The position numbers and the translations under genes are program-made. Below the pieces are notes generated by a model, which saw only the letters and a program-made list of their open reading frames with translations, did not search any database and had not been told where the DNA came from. From Tolypeutes matacus (taxonomy: Eukaryota; Chordata; Mammalia; Cingulata; Chlamyphoridae): a stretch of DNA of 64,000 nt. The stretch covers positions 124,001-188,000 of the forward strand of contig JAKSZT010053928.1 in assembly GCA_026826555.1 (NCBI GenBank), read 5' to 3'. Below are positions 46,441 to 58,493 of the stretch, piece after piece. Position 1 is the first letter of the stretch. Each line of letters begins with the position of its first letter.

Positions 46441-49400
46441 TCATACAATATGATACACAATATATTTGTTCCATAGTAACACAACAATACAGCATTTGTC
46501 CTTTCGTGTCTGGCTTGCTTTGCTCAACATAATGTCCTCCAGGTTCAACCATATTGTCATATGCTTTACAACTTCATTTCTTCTTACAGCTGCATAATAT
46601 TTCATTGTGTGAATACACAACAGTTTGTTTATCCATTCATCCATTGATGGACACCTGGGTTCTTTCCAACTTTTGGCAATCGTGAATAATGCAGCTATGT
46701 ATATCGGTGTACAGATGTCTGTTCGTGTCACTGTTCTCAGTTCTTCTGGGTATATACCCGGGAGTGGTATTGCAGGGTCATGTGGCAAGTCTATATTCAA
46801 CTTCTTTAGGGACTGCCAAAGAGTCCTCCACGGTGGCTGTACCAGTCTACATTCCCACCAACAATGAATAAGTGTTCCTATTTCTCCACATCTTCTCCAA
46901 CACTTGTAGTTTCTGTCTTTTTAATAGTGGTCATTCTGATAGGTGTGACATGATATCTCATTGTAGTTTTTGATTTGCATTTCCCTAATCATGAGTGATG
47001 TTGAGCATTTCTTCATGTGTTTTTTTGCCATTTGTATTTCTTCTTTGGACAAATGTGTATTCAAATCTTTTACCCATTTTTTAACTGGGTCATTTGTCTT
47101 TTTATTGTTGACTTGAACATATCTTTATATATCCTGGATATTAAACCCTTATCGGATATGTGATTTCCAAATAATTTCTCCCTTTGAGTTGGCTGCCTTT
47201 TCACCCTTTTGACAAAGTCCTGTGAGGTGCAAAAGTACTTAATTTTGAGCACTTCCCACTTATGTTTTTTTTCTTTTGTTTTACATGCTTTGGGTATAAG
47301 GTCCAAGAAACCACCACCTACCACAAGGTTTTCAGGAGGTTTCCCTACATTTTCTTCTAGTAGTTTTATGGTTCTGGATTTTATATTTGAGTTGATTCTT
47401 GTATAGGGTGTGAGATAGGAATCTTCTTTCATTTGTTTGGTTATAGATATCCAGTTCTCCCAAGAACCATTTGTTGAGGAGACTGTTTTGTCCTGATAAC
47501 ATTAACTTGGTAGGTTTTTCAAACACCAGTTGACTGTATAGATGAGAATTTATTTCTGGATTCTCAATATTATTCCACTGATCAATGTTTCTATCTTTAT
47601 GCCAGTACCATGCTGTTTTGACCACTGTAGCTTTGTAATATGTTTCAAGGTCAGGCAGTGAAATTCTTCCCACATCGCTCTTCTTTTGTAGAATGCTTTT
47701 GGCTATTCAGGTGCACTTTCCTTTCCAAATAAACTTGGTAATTGCCTTCTCTAATTCTGTAAGTAAGCTGTTGGGATTTTGATTGGTATTGCATTGAATC
47801 CGTAAATCAGTTTGGGTAAGATGGACATCTTCATGATATTTTTTCTTCCAATCCATGAACACAGAATGTTTTTCCATTTTTTTAGGTCTTTTTAAAATTT
47901 CTTTTAGCATTTTTTTGTAGTTTTCTGCATATAGATAGGTCCTGTACTTCTTTGGTTAAATTAATTCCTAGACATTTGAGTCTTTTTGTTGCTATTGAAA
48001 ATGGAATTTTTCCACTGATTACCTCCTCAGATTGTTCAGTACGAGTACAAAAACATTACTGATTTTTGCGTGTTGATCTTGTATCCTGCCACTTTGCTGA
48101 ACTCATTTATTAGTTCAAGTAGCTTTGTTGTGGATACTTCCAGATTTTCTAAGTACAGGATCATGTCATCCGCAAACAGTGAGAGTTTTACTTCCTCTTT
48201 TCCTATTTGGATGCCTTTAATTTTTTTTTCTTGTCTAATTGCCCTAGCTAGAACTTCTAGTACAATATTGAATAATAATGGTGACAGTGGGCATCCTTGT
48301 CTTGTTCCCAATCTTAGGGAAAGTTTTCAACCTTTCCCCATTGAGTATGATGTTGACTGTGGGTTTTTCATATATACGTTTTACAGGAATTTTCCTTCTA
48401 TTCCTATCTTTTCAAATGTTTTTTATCAAAAAAGGATGTTGGATTTTGTTGAATGCCTTTTCTGCATCGAATAAGGTGATCATGTGGTTTTTTCCTTCAG
48501 TTTGTTAATGTGGTGTATTACATTGATTGATTTTCTTATGTTGAACTAGCCTTGCACACCAGGAATAAATTCTACTTGGTTGTGATGTATAAGTCTTCTG
48601 ATATGCTGTTGGATTTGATTTGCAAGTATTTTGTTGAGAATTTTTGCATCTATGTTCATTAGAGAGATTGGTCTGTAATTTTCTTTTATTGTAGAATCTT
48701 TATGTGGCTTTGGTATTAGGGTGATGTGGCTTCATAAAATGTGTTGGGTAATTTTCCCTCCTCTTCAAATTTTCAGAAGAGTTTAAACAAGATTGGTGTT
48801 AATTCTTTTCGAAATGCTTGGTAGAATTCACCTGTGAAGCCATCTGGTCCTGGACTTTTTTTTGCTGGGAGATTTTTGATGATGGATTCAATCTCCTTGA
48901 ATATGATTGGTTTGTTAAATTCTTGTATTTCTTTATTTTTTAAAGATTTATTTATATTTATTTATTTCTCTCCTCTCCCCCCACCCCCCGCCGCAACTTG
49001 TTTTTCTGCTCACTGTCTGCTCTCTGTGTGTTCTTCTGTGTCTGCTTATCTTCTCTTTAGGTGGCACTGGGAACTGATCCTGGGACCTTCCCGAGTGGGA
49101 GAGAGGTGCTCAATCTCTTGCACCACCTCAGCTCCCTGGTCTGCTACATCTCTTAGTGTTTCTCCTGTGTCTCTTTTAGTTGCATCATCTTGATGCACCA
49201 GCTGTCTGCACGGGCCAGTGATCCTTCACAGGCCAGCTTGCCTTTCACCAGGGGGCCCCAGGAATCGAACCCTGGACCTCCCATATTGTAAATGGGAGCC
49301 CAATCACATGAGCCACATCTGTCTCCCTTCTTGTATTTCTTTTAGCATCAGTGTAAGTTTTTTTTGCATTTTCAGGAATTTGTCCATTTCATCTAGGTTG

Positions 49401-50714
49401 TCTAGTTTGTTAGCATACAGTTTCTCATAATATCCTCTTATGATTTTTTAATTTCTGTTGGGTCAGTTGTAACTCCCACCACCCCTTTCAATTCTGATTG
49501 TATTTATTTGCATCTTATCTACTTTTTTCTTTGTTAGTCTAGTGAGGGGTTTGTCAATTTTATTGATCTTCTCAAGGAACCAGCTTTTCATTTTGTTGAT
49601 TTTCTCTACTGTTTTTTTTTAGTCTTAATTTCATTTATTTTTGCTCTAATCTTTATTATTTCTTTCCTTCTGCTTGCTTTTGGATTGGTTTGCTGTTCTT
49701 TTTGTAGTTTCTCTAGTTGTTCAGTTAAATCTTTGCGTTTAGCTCTTTCTTGTCTTTTAATATAGGCATTTAGGGCTATAAATTTCCCTCTCAAGACTGC
49801 CTTCGCTGTATCCCTTAAGTTTTGACACGTTGTGTTCTGATTTTCATTTGTCTCAATGTATTTATTGATTTCACTTGCAATTTCTTCTTTGACCCACCGA
49901 TTTTTTAGGAGTGTGTTGTTCAGTCTCCACACATTTGCAAATTTACTTTTTTCCTGTCTATTATTGATTTCTAGTTTCACTCCATTATGCTCTGAGAAAG
50001 TGCTTTGTATAATTTCAATCTTTTTATATTTATTGAGAGCTGAATTGTGACTTAACATGTGGTCTCTCCTGGAGAAAGATCCATGGGCACTTGAGAAGAA
50101 TGTATAACCCACTGAGTTTGGATGCAGTGTTCTGTATATGTCTGTTAGGTCTAACTTGTTTATCATATTGTTCAAATTCTCTGTTTCCTTGTTGATCTTC
50201 TGTCTAGTTGTTCTATCTAATAATGTGAGTGGGGTGTTGAAGTGTCCAACGATTATTGTAGAAATGTCTATTTTTCCCTTCAGTTTTGCCAGAGTTTGTC
50301 TCATATTTTGGGGCACCCTGGTTAGGTGCATAGATATTTATGACTATTATATCTTCCTGGTGGATCATCCCTTTTATTAATATATAATGGCCTTCTGTAT
50401 CTCTTATAACTTTTTTTAATTTAAAGTCTGTTTTGTCTGATATTAGTATAGCTACCCCTGCTCTTTTCTGGTTAATATTTACGTGGAGTATCTTTTTTCC
50501 AAACTTTCACTTTCTACCATTTTGTATCCCTGGATCTACAGTGAGTTTCTTGTAAGCAGCATATGGATGGCTCATGTTTTTTAATCTATTCTGTCAGCCT
50601 GTATCTTTTGATTGATGAGTTTAATCCATTCACATTCAGTGATATTACTGTAAATGCACTATTTACTTCCACCATTTTATTCTTTGGTTTTCATATGTCA
50701 TACCATATTTTTGT
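46441..50714 (-). pseudogene. L1 ORF2 remnant
   Basis: Reads leftwards from an ATG near 50688. Endonuclease traces include VGHFNTPL (an expected catalytic-region Asp is His) and SEHNG. The reverse transcriptase part keeps [12 protein letters not shown] and SLFADDMIL (intact FADD) near 48150-48300. Further left are the WYWHKD, TMKYYAAVRRNE and CTPIYIAALF segments. Many frameshifts and a SINE insertion (48936-49327) disable it. It serves as a check on the other copy: FADD and RQGC are intact here. Confidence 0.85.
48936..49327 (-). mobile_element. Dimeric DAS SINE, antisense, inside L1
   Basis: Complement of a complete long copy: T-rich tail side, 'ggcactgggaactgatcctgg', 'ctcttgcaccacctcagctcc', the linker 'tgatgcaccagctgtctgc', 'ggaatcgaaccctggacctcc' and 'cacatgagccacatctgtctc'. 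The TSD 'ttcttgtatttcttt' is at 48920-48934 and 49328-49342. Confidence 0.92.
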
Positions 50715-51740
50715 CTGTCTTTTTACTTTTTTGGTTATCCTTTCTGCTATTTTTTCTTCTATATTGTCCTCCAAGCTTCTCTCTCCTGTCTTTTTACTTC
50801 AGGTTCTAAGGCTTCCTTTAATATTTCCTGCAAAGGTGGATTTTTTTTTTTTTTTTTTTTTGCGCGAGCTCTCTTAGATTCTGTTTGTTTGTGAATATTT
50901 CATACTCACCTTCACTCCATTATGATCTGAGATCATCTTTGAAGGACAGTTTTGCTGAATAAAGAATTCTTGGCTGGCAGTTTTTCTCTTTCAGTATCTT
51001 AATTTTATCATATCACTGTCTTCTCGCCTCCATAGTTTCTGAAGAGAAATTCATGCTAATTCTTACTGGGTGTCCCTTGTATGTGATGGTTTGCTTCTCC
51101 CTTGCTGCTCTGAGAATTTTCTCTTTATTTTTGACATTTGACAATTCTGAGTAGTATGTGTCTTGGAGTAGGTCTATTTGAATTTACTCTGATTGGGGTA
51201 TGGTGCACTTCTTGGACATGTAAGTTCATTTCTTTTGTGAGAGTTGGGAAATTTTCAGCTATTATTTCCTCAAATACTCTTTCTGCCCTTTTCCTCTTCT
51301 CTTCTCCTTCTGGAACTCCCATGATATGTATGTTGTTGCATTTCATGTTGTCATTCAACTCTCTGCCCCTGCTCAATTTTTTCCATTCTTTTCTGTCCTT
51401 TTCTCTCTTCAATTTCAGCTGTTCTGCCTTCTATATCTCTTATTCTTTCTTCTATCATTTCGAGTCTGCTGCTGTATGCCGCTAATGTGTTTTTGATCTC
51501 ACCTATTGTGTCTTTCATTCACATGAGCTCTGTTGCTTTTCTGTTCAGGATTTCACATTTTTCTTTAAAAGCACTTGCTCAGTGTCTTCTTGATGTCATT
51601 TATCTCTTTAACTATATTGTCTTTCAACTCATTAATTTGATTTTGGAAATTTGTGCGCATCTCGTTGATTGGTTCTCTCAAATCTTGCATCTCTTCTAGG
51701 CTTTTGATGTATTCCTTTTCTTGGGCCATGTCTTCTATTT
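50715..51740 (-). pseudogene. L1 ORF1 remnant
   Basis: Antisense ORF1 text with fragments such as ELNDNMK, IHIMGVPEGEEK and HHTPIRVN (about 51125-51412) matches the intact ORF1 at 11719. Frames are broken. Here the codon matching the ORF1 stop reads TGG because of changes beside the ORF2 ATG. Confidence 0.8.
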
Positions 51741-52732
51741 ACTTAGCATATCTCATAATTTTTTGCTGATGTGTAGGCATCTGATTAGGATGTAGTTTAC
51801 TTGGATGCTCAATTTCTTTCTCATTTGTAGGGATTTAGTGGCAGGGATTTAGTAGAGGCTGTGTGCTACCACTGCTCTTTGATTCTTGGCTTGACCTGGA
51901 TTGTTAGGATTGTTCCTGCTAGTTGCTCAAAACTGGACACTCAGCCCAGTAATTGGTTGCAGACTGGCTTCCTAGGGCCTTGGGGAGGGAGGCTATAGAG
52001 GCCAGAAAAAGCCTCTCCTACTTATTTTTAATTTTTTCATGTGCCCTTCCTTGGTCTGCTAGCAGATGGCATCCTTTGGCAGCTTCAGTTCAATGCTTGG
52101 TGGGCGTGTATTTGTTGCAACACAGACCTGATCAAAGTGATAGAGTTTCCTGCCTGGAGGCTAGGAGCCTTGTAATTCAAACTTTCTCTGAGACAGTTCT
52201 CCAGCCTTCTCTGGCAGCCCCCTCCCTTTTCCCAGCTAGGAAATATTTCCACTCCCCTCTGAGTCCTCAACAATCAGTCCAGGTTAGTAGAGAAGGTGAT
52301 TGGGAGGGTCATATATCTTTATGTCTTGGGCTCCCAAGACAAACAAAGGCTCTGTCTCACCTGGCCTGGAAGGTCTCCCGGGACACAGCAGACCAAATTT
52401 GTGAGTCAAAATCTGAGTCAGCCTTAGGCTGTGTCCCTTTCTCTCCCCTTTCCTGGGGAGGTGGGTCTTCAACAATCAGTCCAGGCTAGAATAGAGGGAA
52501 ATTGTGAGAGATTTCTCCGGTCCTGTGCTGGCTCCCTGAGCAAACCACGGTGTGGTCCCACATGGCCTGAAAGGGCTGGTGAGACACAGCAGACCATATT
52601 TGTGGGTCAGAAGCTGAGTCAGCCTTAGGCTGTGTCCCTCTCTCTCCCCTTTCCTAGGGTGATAGATCCCTGGAGTCCCCTTTGACTGTAGCCCGCAGGC
52701 CCAGAGACCTGAGAATTCTAAAGTGTCTTTAG

Positions 52733-53334
52733 GGGCGTGGATGTGGCTCAAATGGTTGAGCATCCATCTCCCATATGGAGGGAACTGGTTTGATCTCCGG
52801 GACCTCCTGGTAAAATAAAGAAAAATATAGAAGTTTTGCGGGCTGCCAGGCCCTGTGCATGGGCGCATCATCAGGCCCCATGAGCAGGCGAGCCCCCAGG
52901 CCCCACACGCAGGTGCGCCATCAGGCCCCATGTGTGAGTGCGCTACCAGGCCCCACCCCCAGGACCCACACACGAGTACGCCATCAGGGCCCTCCAGAAG
53001 GTGCATGCAAGGCCCTGTGCATGGGTGCACCGCATGCAGCAAGATGATGAAGTAGCAGGAAAGTGATGCAGGGGAGTGCCAAGACAAGACACACTGAAAA
53101 ACCAGGAATTGAGGTGGTGCAGGTGGCAGAACACCTCTCTCACACATTGGAGTTCCCAGAATCTAATCCCAGTTAAGACAGGAAGAGAAGGATGAGAAGA
53201 GAGGGCAGGAAACAGACACAGAGAATTGCCCAGTGAATGGACACAAAAACAGCAGAAATGGGGGAGAGGATGGGGGATTAAAAATGGATAAAAAGTAAAT
53301 AAAAGGAAATAAATCTTAAAAAAAAAAAAATAAC
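52733..53334 (+). mobile_element. DAS SINE with internal 25-bp tandem array
   Basis: 602 bp, much longer than other copies. Order: head 'gtggatgtggctcaaatgg' with 'ggtttgatctcc'; short linker; a tandem array of about 7.6 units of 25 bp (52848-53036); 'gcaagatgatgaagtagcagg'; a second head-like unit ('cagaacacctctctcacac', 'atctaatcccag'); 'gaaacagacacagagaattgc'; A tail. The TSD 'tgtctttag' is exact at 52724-52732 and 53335-53343, so it went in as one piece, within the 5' UTR of the L1. The 223-codon frame on the - strand is a shadow through the array. Confidence 0.9.
52848..53036 (+). repeat. 25-bp tandem repeat (VNTR) inside a SINE
   Basis: Each unit starts AGGCCC and continues like 'cacacgcaggtgcgccatc'. 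Eight starts are visible; one unit is cut to 13 bp (aggccccaccccc) and one has 24. Units differ at several positions, so the array is not very recent. Confidence 0.88.
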
Positions 53335-53512
53335 TGTCTTTAGTGTGGGGGAGAGTGCCGGTAGCAGCAGCTGCTGGTTTCAACTCACGGTAGTCGTGAT
53401 TTTCCTCCTTTGTCCCTTTCTCCTTTGGGTGGTGTCCAGCCTTTGCCTGGTGTCCTAAACCCTAGAAGATCTTTTTCTAGGATGTTTCAGCCTGTCCTCC
53501 AGCTATTTTTCT

Positions 53513-54070
53513 TGGCTTTTTTCAAGATTTTCTCTTTGTGGTTTGCTGCAGTTTGACTATGATATGCCTAGGTGGAGATTTTTTGGTATTTATCCTGCTT
53601 GAGCTTCCTGGATCTGTGATTTGGTGTCTGTCATTAATTTTGGAAACTTCTCAGCCATTTTTATTTCAAATATTTCTTCTATTCTTGTCTCTCTTCTCCT
53701 AGTATTCTCATTATGATATATTATACCTTCTGTAATTGTCCCACAGTTCTTGGATATTCTGTTCTCCTTTTTCGTTCTTCTTTTCTCTTTGCATTTCAGT
53801 TTGAGAAGTTTCCATTGACATATCTCCAAGCTCACAGATTCTTTTCTCAACTATGTCTAGATTACTGCTGAGCCCATCAAAGATAGTCTTCATTTCTGTT
53901 ACAGTGTTTTTGATTTCTAGCATTTCTTTTTTATTCTTTCTTAGAGTTTGTCTCTCTCTTTTTATAATACCCATCTGTTCGTGATTGTTTCCACTTTTTC
54001 CATTAGAACTTTTAGCATATAGATTGTAGTTATCTTAAATTTCCTGTCTGTTACTTCTGTGTTTTGAAAG
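53513..54070 (-). mobile_element. Old L1 ORF1 region, right part
   Basis: Antisense text 'tgactatgatatgcctaggtg', 'gcttcctggatctgtgatttg', 'ttctcagccatttttatttc' and 'tgtctagattactgctgagc' is old L1 ORF1. Two overlapping - strand frames of about 87 codons are ORF1 coiled-coil remnants. It continues the piece ending at 46331. Confidence 0.7.
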
Positions 54071-54074
54071 AAAA

Positions 54075-54870
54075 TATGTTTCTGAACTCCTCTCTAAGCC
54101 CCAGATTCTTCCTTTATAAAATAATTGGAAAAATTTCCAAAACCTAGTAAGGTTGGTTGTGCGGCTTGTTACAGTAGTATGTAAAGCATTTTCTATATAG
54201 AAGCCTATGGACAAATGTTATTTCAGTTATCTCTGCCTTCCCAAAGCCCATCCGTCTTTGGAAATGAAATATAAATATCATAAGCTTCCTAAAACTTTTT
54301 CTGATCCCTGCTAGATTTGAACGTGACCATTAATCCCCAGAGTACTTCTTGCACTCTTTCTATCTTTTGGTTTTCTTAACAGTGTTGTTCTCTCTACTTG
54401 ACTATAAACTTCAAGAGGACATCTTTGTCCAAAGCCTTGCATATCATTATAATTAGTATATATCTGAATAGTTTAATTCAAGTAATAATTTATTCATTGG
54501 TTTTTTTTGGGCCCAAGACATTACCTTAAATCAGCCTTCCTGCTGAAAACTGCTGGGAGGCCTTGGATCAATCCCTGAGAATCCATACATACATTAAGAT
54601 ATTAAGCATTTTCAATAAACAGAATGACTGTCTCACACAAATTATGACCAACACTTTTTCAAATGGATGTAGATGCTGTTGTGATTAATAAAATACAATT
54701 CATTTAACATGAGACAAAGTTCATAGTAGGTTTTCGTTATTATAGTATTTTTTTCTCAATCAATAGATACTCTCATAAATGGGCCCATGAATTTTTAAAA
54801 TTAATTTGTTTGTTTTTAATAAGAGTTTTTACACTGAAAGTGGTGGGGAAACACTGAGTTAAATGACACT
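54075..54870. other. No recognised gene or repeat
   Basis: Nothing recognised. Confidence 0.4.
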
Positions 54871-54883
54871 CAAAAGCATTTTA

Positions 54884-55016
54884 TTTTATCTAGAAAGAAA
54901 TGGGAATCAATTAACATCAGAATTTTCATCAGCGTCTTTGGATTGCAAGAAGACACAGAGAAACACACAGCAAATGGACACAGCGAGCACAAGCAGCAAG
55001 GGGGGATAAATAAATA

Positions 55017-55060
<44 letters not shown>

Positions 55061-55073
55061 AANNNNNNNNNNA

Positions 55074-55117
<44 letters not shown>

Positions 55118-55182
55118 AAATCTTTTTTTAAAAAAAGAATAATAATAAACTTTCTGCTGCCAAAAAAAAAAAAAAAAAAAAA
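54884..55182 (+). mobile_element. Composite retro-insert with SINE body and GAAA repeat
   Basis: Flanked by 'aaaagcatttta' (54872-54883, 55183-55194). It holds about 60 bp of unknown sequence, the 3' half of a DAS SINE without its tRNA head ('gacacagcgagcacaagcagc', 'aagggggg'-type, taaa), a long (GAAA)n array, then 'aataataataaactttctgctgcc' and a final A run. The AATAAA just before the tail suggests an RNA that contained the SINE was copied. The assembly gap lies inside the array. Confidence 0.65.
55016..55119. repeat. (GAAA)n microsatellite with assembly gap
   Basis: Pure GAAA units on both sides of ten N (55063-55072). The true length is unknown because the N run is a placeholder of fixed size. 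Confidence 0.95.
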
Positions 55183-55294
55183 AAAAGCATTTTACTGCCT
55201 TTGGCATATACTCCCACGACTAGTGTCAAGCTATGTTTAGGTTGATCAAACTCTTAAAGTTGTCCCATAATATCAAACTAGTTGTGAGATGTAT

Positions 55295-55382
55295 GTCTTT
55301 TTTTAAGATGGTATCGGGAATTGAACCTGGGACTTTGTATACATGAAGCAGGCATTCAACCCCTGAGCTACACCCACTGCAA
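55295..55382 (-). mobile_element. DAS SINE second-unit copy, antisense
   Basis: T run, then 'atcgggaattgaacctggga', 'gaagcaggcattcaaccc' and 'ctgagctacacccactgc'. The TSD 'gagatgtat' is exact at 55286-55294 and 55383-55391. Confidence 0.88.
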
Positions 55383-55394
55383 GAGATGTATATC

Positions 55395-58300
55395 TTGCCT
55401 AATACACAGTATAGAAAAAAGAGGTTACATACTAGTATTACACATATGGATAATCCCATGTATTGTATTGCATTGTAGCCATATGTATTGCTACACAAAT
55501 TACATGTGGTATTATTTAGATATTATTAAAATACTTAGATATTAATATCTTATATAATGTCTTAGATATTATCTGTTTAGATATTAGGCATTATTTACAT
55601 ATAACATTTTAAGTTCATTTTCTCATTTTACTACTTTGTGAAATATATAAGTAAGATTTTCATTTCAGGAAATTAGGGCACTGAGAGGTGGTGACTTGCC
55701 CATGATCACACTGAATAATGGCAGTTCTTGAATTCTGTTCTCTCAGTCTTAAGCATTTTTCCATTCCACACTAGGTTACATTGCCGTGGAGGCCCAGGCA
55801 GGAATGTGAATGAAGGCCTAGAAAGGAACAGAATTTAAAATGTTTTTCCCATTACTACAGTCTTTTTTTTCCCATTACTACAGTCTTGAGCAGAACACGA
55901 AGTGCTCAGAAGGGAGTAAGATAAAAGCTGCAAAGCTTACGAGTAGAAAAAGATGTTTTTTTCATTATAGTTGCTAGGACAGTTTCAACATTTTGGAAAG
56001 AAGCAAAGGCTCCTAAGAAATTGATGAATAATAAGTCAGTGCTTAACGTGGATTTTAAGGTGCATAAATATTAAGTAAGAATAAATTTCCCAATATATGC
56101 GGCAGAGTGTCAGTGCAGACCAGTGATTGGGAAATACAGCAGAGAGAATCTGCAGAACCAAGGAAAAGAGAGAGAAGACTAGACCAAAACAGATATTATC
56201 ATTTTAGTAGCCATATCTGGCTAAGAGATTTTTGCCAGTTCCTTAGTGAAAAAGAAATCTAAACTAATGTCAGAACCCAATACATGCCTTTTCTAGTTGG
56301 TTACATGTGATTTTGCTCAAGTTAATTATATAGTAAAATTTTATATGTTGAAAACATGGTATATGATATCAGAGAATGTCCTAAGATGGTAAAAAAAATT
56401 AGATGAAAAGCCCTTATGAAAATTAAAATTATGAACAAAGCAGATATAAAATATAAAGAAATCTTAGAAAGCAGGTAGACCCTAGATTTAATGCTATCCA
56501 GCTCTAATTCTTTTATATATTTTAGTCTGCTATCTTTAAATGTATATCCCTTATGTTACATATCTCAGATGTATTTATTATATAAGATTTGGTTAATTCA
56601 TTCATCTCCCAATGTTGTCTGCCTGAGAAATGGATTCTCTTGGGGAAGGGCTATCACTAGTTCTTATTTCTGTTGTTGTTAACCATTTGCTCTCCTGTCC
56701 CTTTGACAAGCCAAGCTAAAGGATGATAGTCAGGTAGATAGGCACAAGTCTCCTCCAGAAGCATATTGCTCATGATGAAGGACTCAGAACTTGATTCAGT
56801 ATAAGAGGAGTAGTATTTTTTCTCTTCTTAAATAATTAAATCAAGAAACAAACACACACATATATATGCACACATGATTTTGAAGTACCTGCTCCATCTA
56901 CCCCCTGGCCCCTGCCAGTGACATAACATGTTATATAGCATATTACATATTTTGATTGTTCATATATCTTCTAGTTCTCCATCCTTGATTACAGGTAGAA
57001 AGCAGCAAAACCATTCTTTTGGCCTATAGTGAATTGAAAATACAAAGTTCAGTCTATACCAGTTTAGATGCCACAGGAAGAGAAGCAGAGTTGATTAAGA
57101 CAAGAAAATATAAATGTGTGCCTAATTGTCAGAAGGCTGCTTCCCTAACAAAATCAACACTGTAGTGAATTAGCAAAAACAATCTATAAATCCCATCATT
57201 TTCTCACTATTCATCAGTGCCCTCCTGCTCCTCATATCCTTTTTGCCCCATTTATATGCTAGAGCATACCGATACAATTACTCCAATAAAATATCCTCAA
57301 TTCTTGTGCTGTCTTCTTTGATGTAGTCACATGGCTAAACTCAAACCCTGTAAAAACCTAGCTACTCTGGGGCTGCAACCGAGCAGCTGAACATTGATGG
57401 AAGAAATTGTACATTGGCTTCCCTCTACCTTGGGGATCTCAGTCCTTAAAATTTTACTCTTTATACAATATAGAAGTCATATTACTTTTCATGGAGCTTT
57501 CTTTTTCTGATCTCAAAAACAACTATTTCATACCTTTTTTATCCTCAAATCTGCTAACCCCACACTACTCCAAATCACTCAGCTGACAATCTTGCCTCAT
57601 TCTTAGTTAAGAAAATAGAAGCCAACAAACAGGAACTTCTCACTCTCTACATTACCCACCTACAAACCCACCTTCATCTGATTTCATCTTTTCCTTCTTC
57701 CCTCCTGTTATAATTACTTGTAATGCCAATGCCACCACATTTGCTTAGGACCTAGGTCCCTCCACTCAGCTCAAGGAATTTGTTCTTTGAGTTTCTCCTT
57801 CCTCTGCTGCATTATCAACCACTTCCTTTCTCCAGGATAATTTCTAACAATATACAAACATGTGCTAGTATTGCCTATCCTAAAAAAAGTTTCCTTTAAT
57901 CTTATAATCTCTCCATCTGCTGTCCATTTCTATGTTTCCTTTCATAGAGGAAACCACTATCTTCCAAAGAGAGAACTATATTCTCTACCACTTCCTAATC
58001 TTTCAACTAGCCTCTGCAATCTGTTTCTGTCCTACAGTCCACCAAAATTATTCTTATTACACACCATAGTGATCTAGTGACCACCATGTAGCCGAATCCA
58101 ATGCACACCTTTCTAACGTCATCTCAGTTGACCTATGAGCGGCATTTGATAAATTTATTACTTCTTTGAAACATTCCTTCTTCTTTCTTTGTATCTGGGA
58201 GATGACACTCATGATTTTTCTCCAAACTGACTTCCCTATCTCAATTTCCTTCATGGTTGCCTTTCTATCAAATTCTATATGTCAATGTTCCATAAGCTTT

Positions 58301-58485
58301 CATCAAGCCCTGAATATTATTTTCTCTGTATTTGCTTTAAGTAATCCCTCCAGCCCAAACCTCTTCTCTAAGCTATAGACATTGTTTTCCAACTTTCTAC
58401 CTAACTTCTCCACTTGAATGTTTTACGGGCATTTCAAATTTAACCTGTATAAGACTGAAGTCATTTTTTTTTTTTTTCCCTACTG
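55395..58485. other. No recognised gene; one MIR relic
   Basis: About 3 kb of AT-rich DNA. An antisense MIR is visible at 55660-55775. The block 'ttttcccattactacagtcttt' is partly duplicated at about 55846 and 55868. No coding exon recognised. Confidence 0.45.
55660..55775 (-). mobile_element. MIR SINE, antisense
   Basis: 'ggaaattagggcactgagagg', 'gtgacttgcccatgatcaca' and 'cttgaattctgttctctcag' are the complement of MIR. Confidence 0.6.
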
Positions 58486-58493
58486 TGGCAGTT

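Larger units (their letters stand above)
46332..53512 (-). mobile_element. Near-full-length lineage LINE-1, decayed
   Basis: Same L1 type as at 10503-16742, on the - strand. Removing the two SINEs leaves about 6.16 kb; compared with the first copy only about 49 bp of the 5' end is missing. The 3' end is the T-rich 46332-46400. Imperfect TSD: 'ggcttctttttc' at 46321-46332 and 'ggcttttttc' at 53514-53523. ORF1 and ORF2 are broken many times. The nested SINEs show it is older than them. Confidence 0.88.

Noticed and set aside
52848..53036. CRISPR-like array
   Set aside because: Units are directly adjacent with no spacers, and the DNA is mammalian; it is a VNTR within a SINE.
52476..53147. 223-codon - strand open frame
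   Set aside because: It runs through the SINE array. The repeated 25-bp units keep the frame open by chance; there is no start context or protein family.
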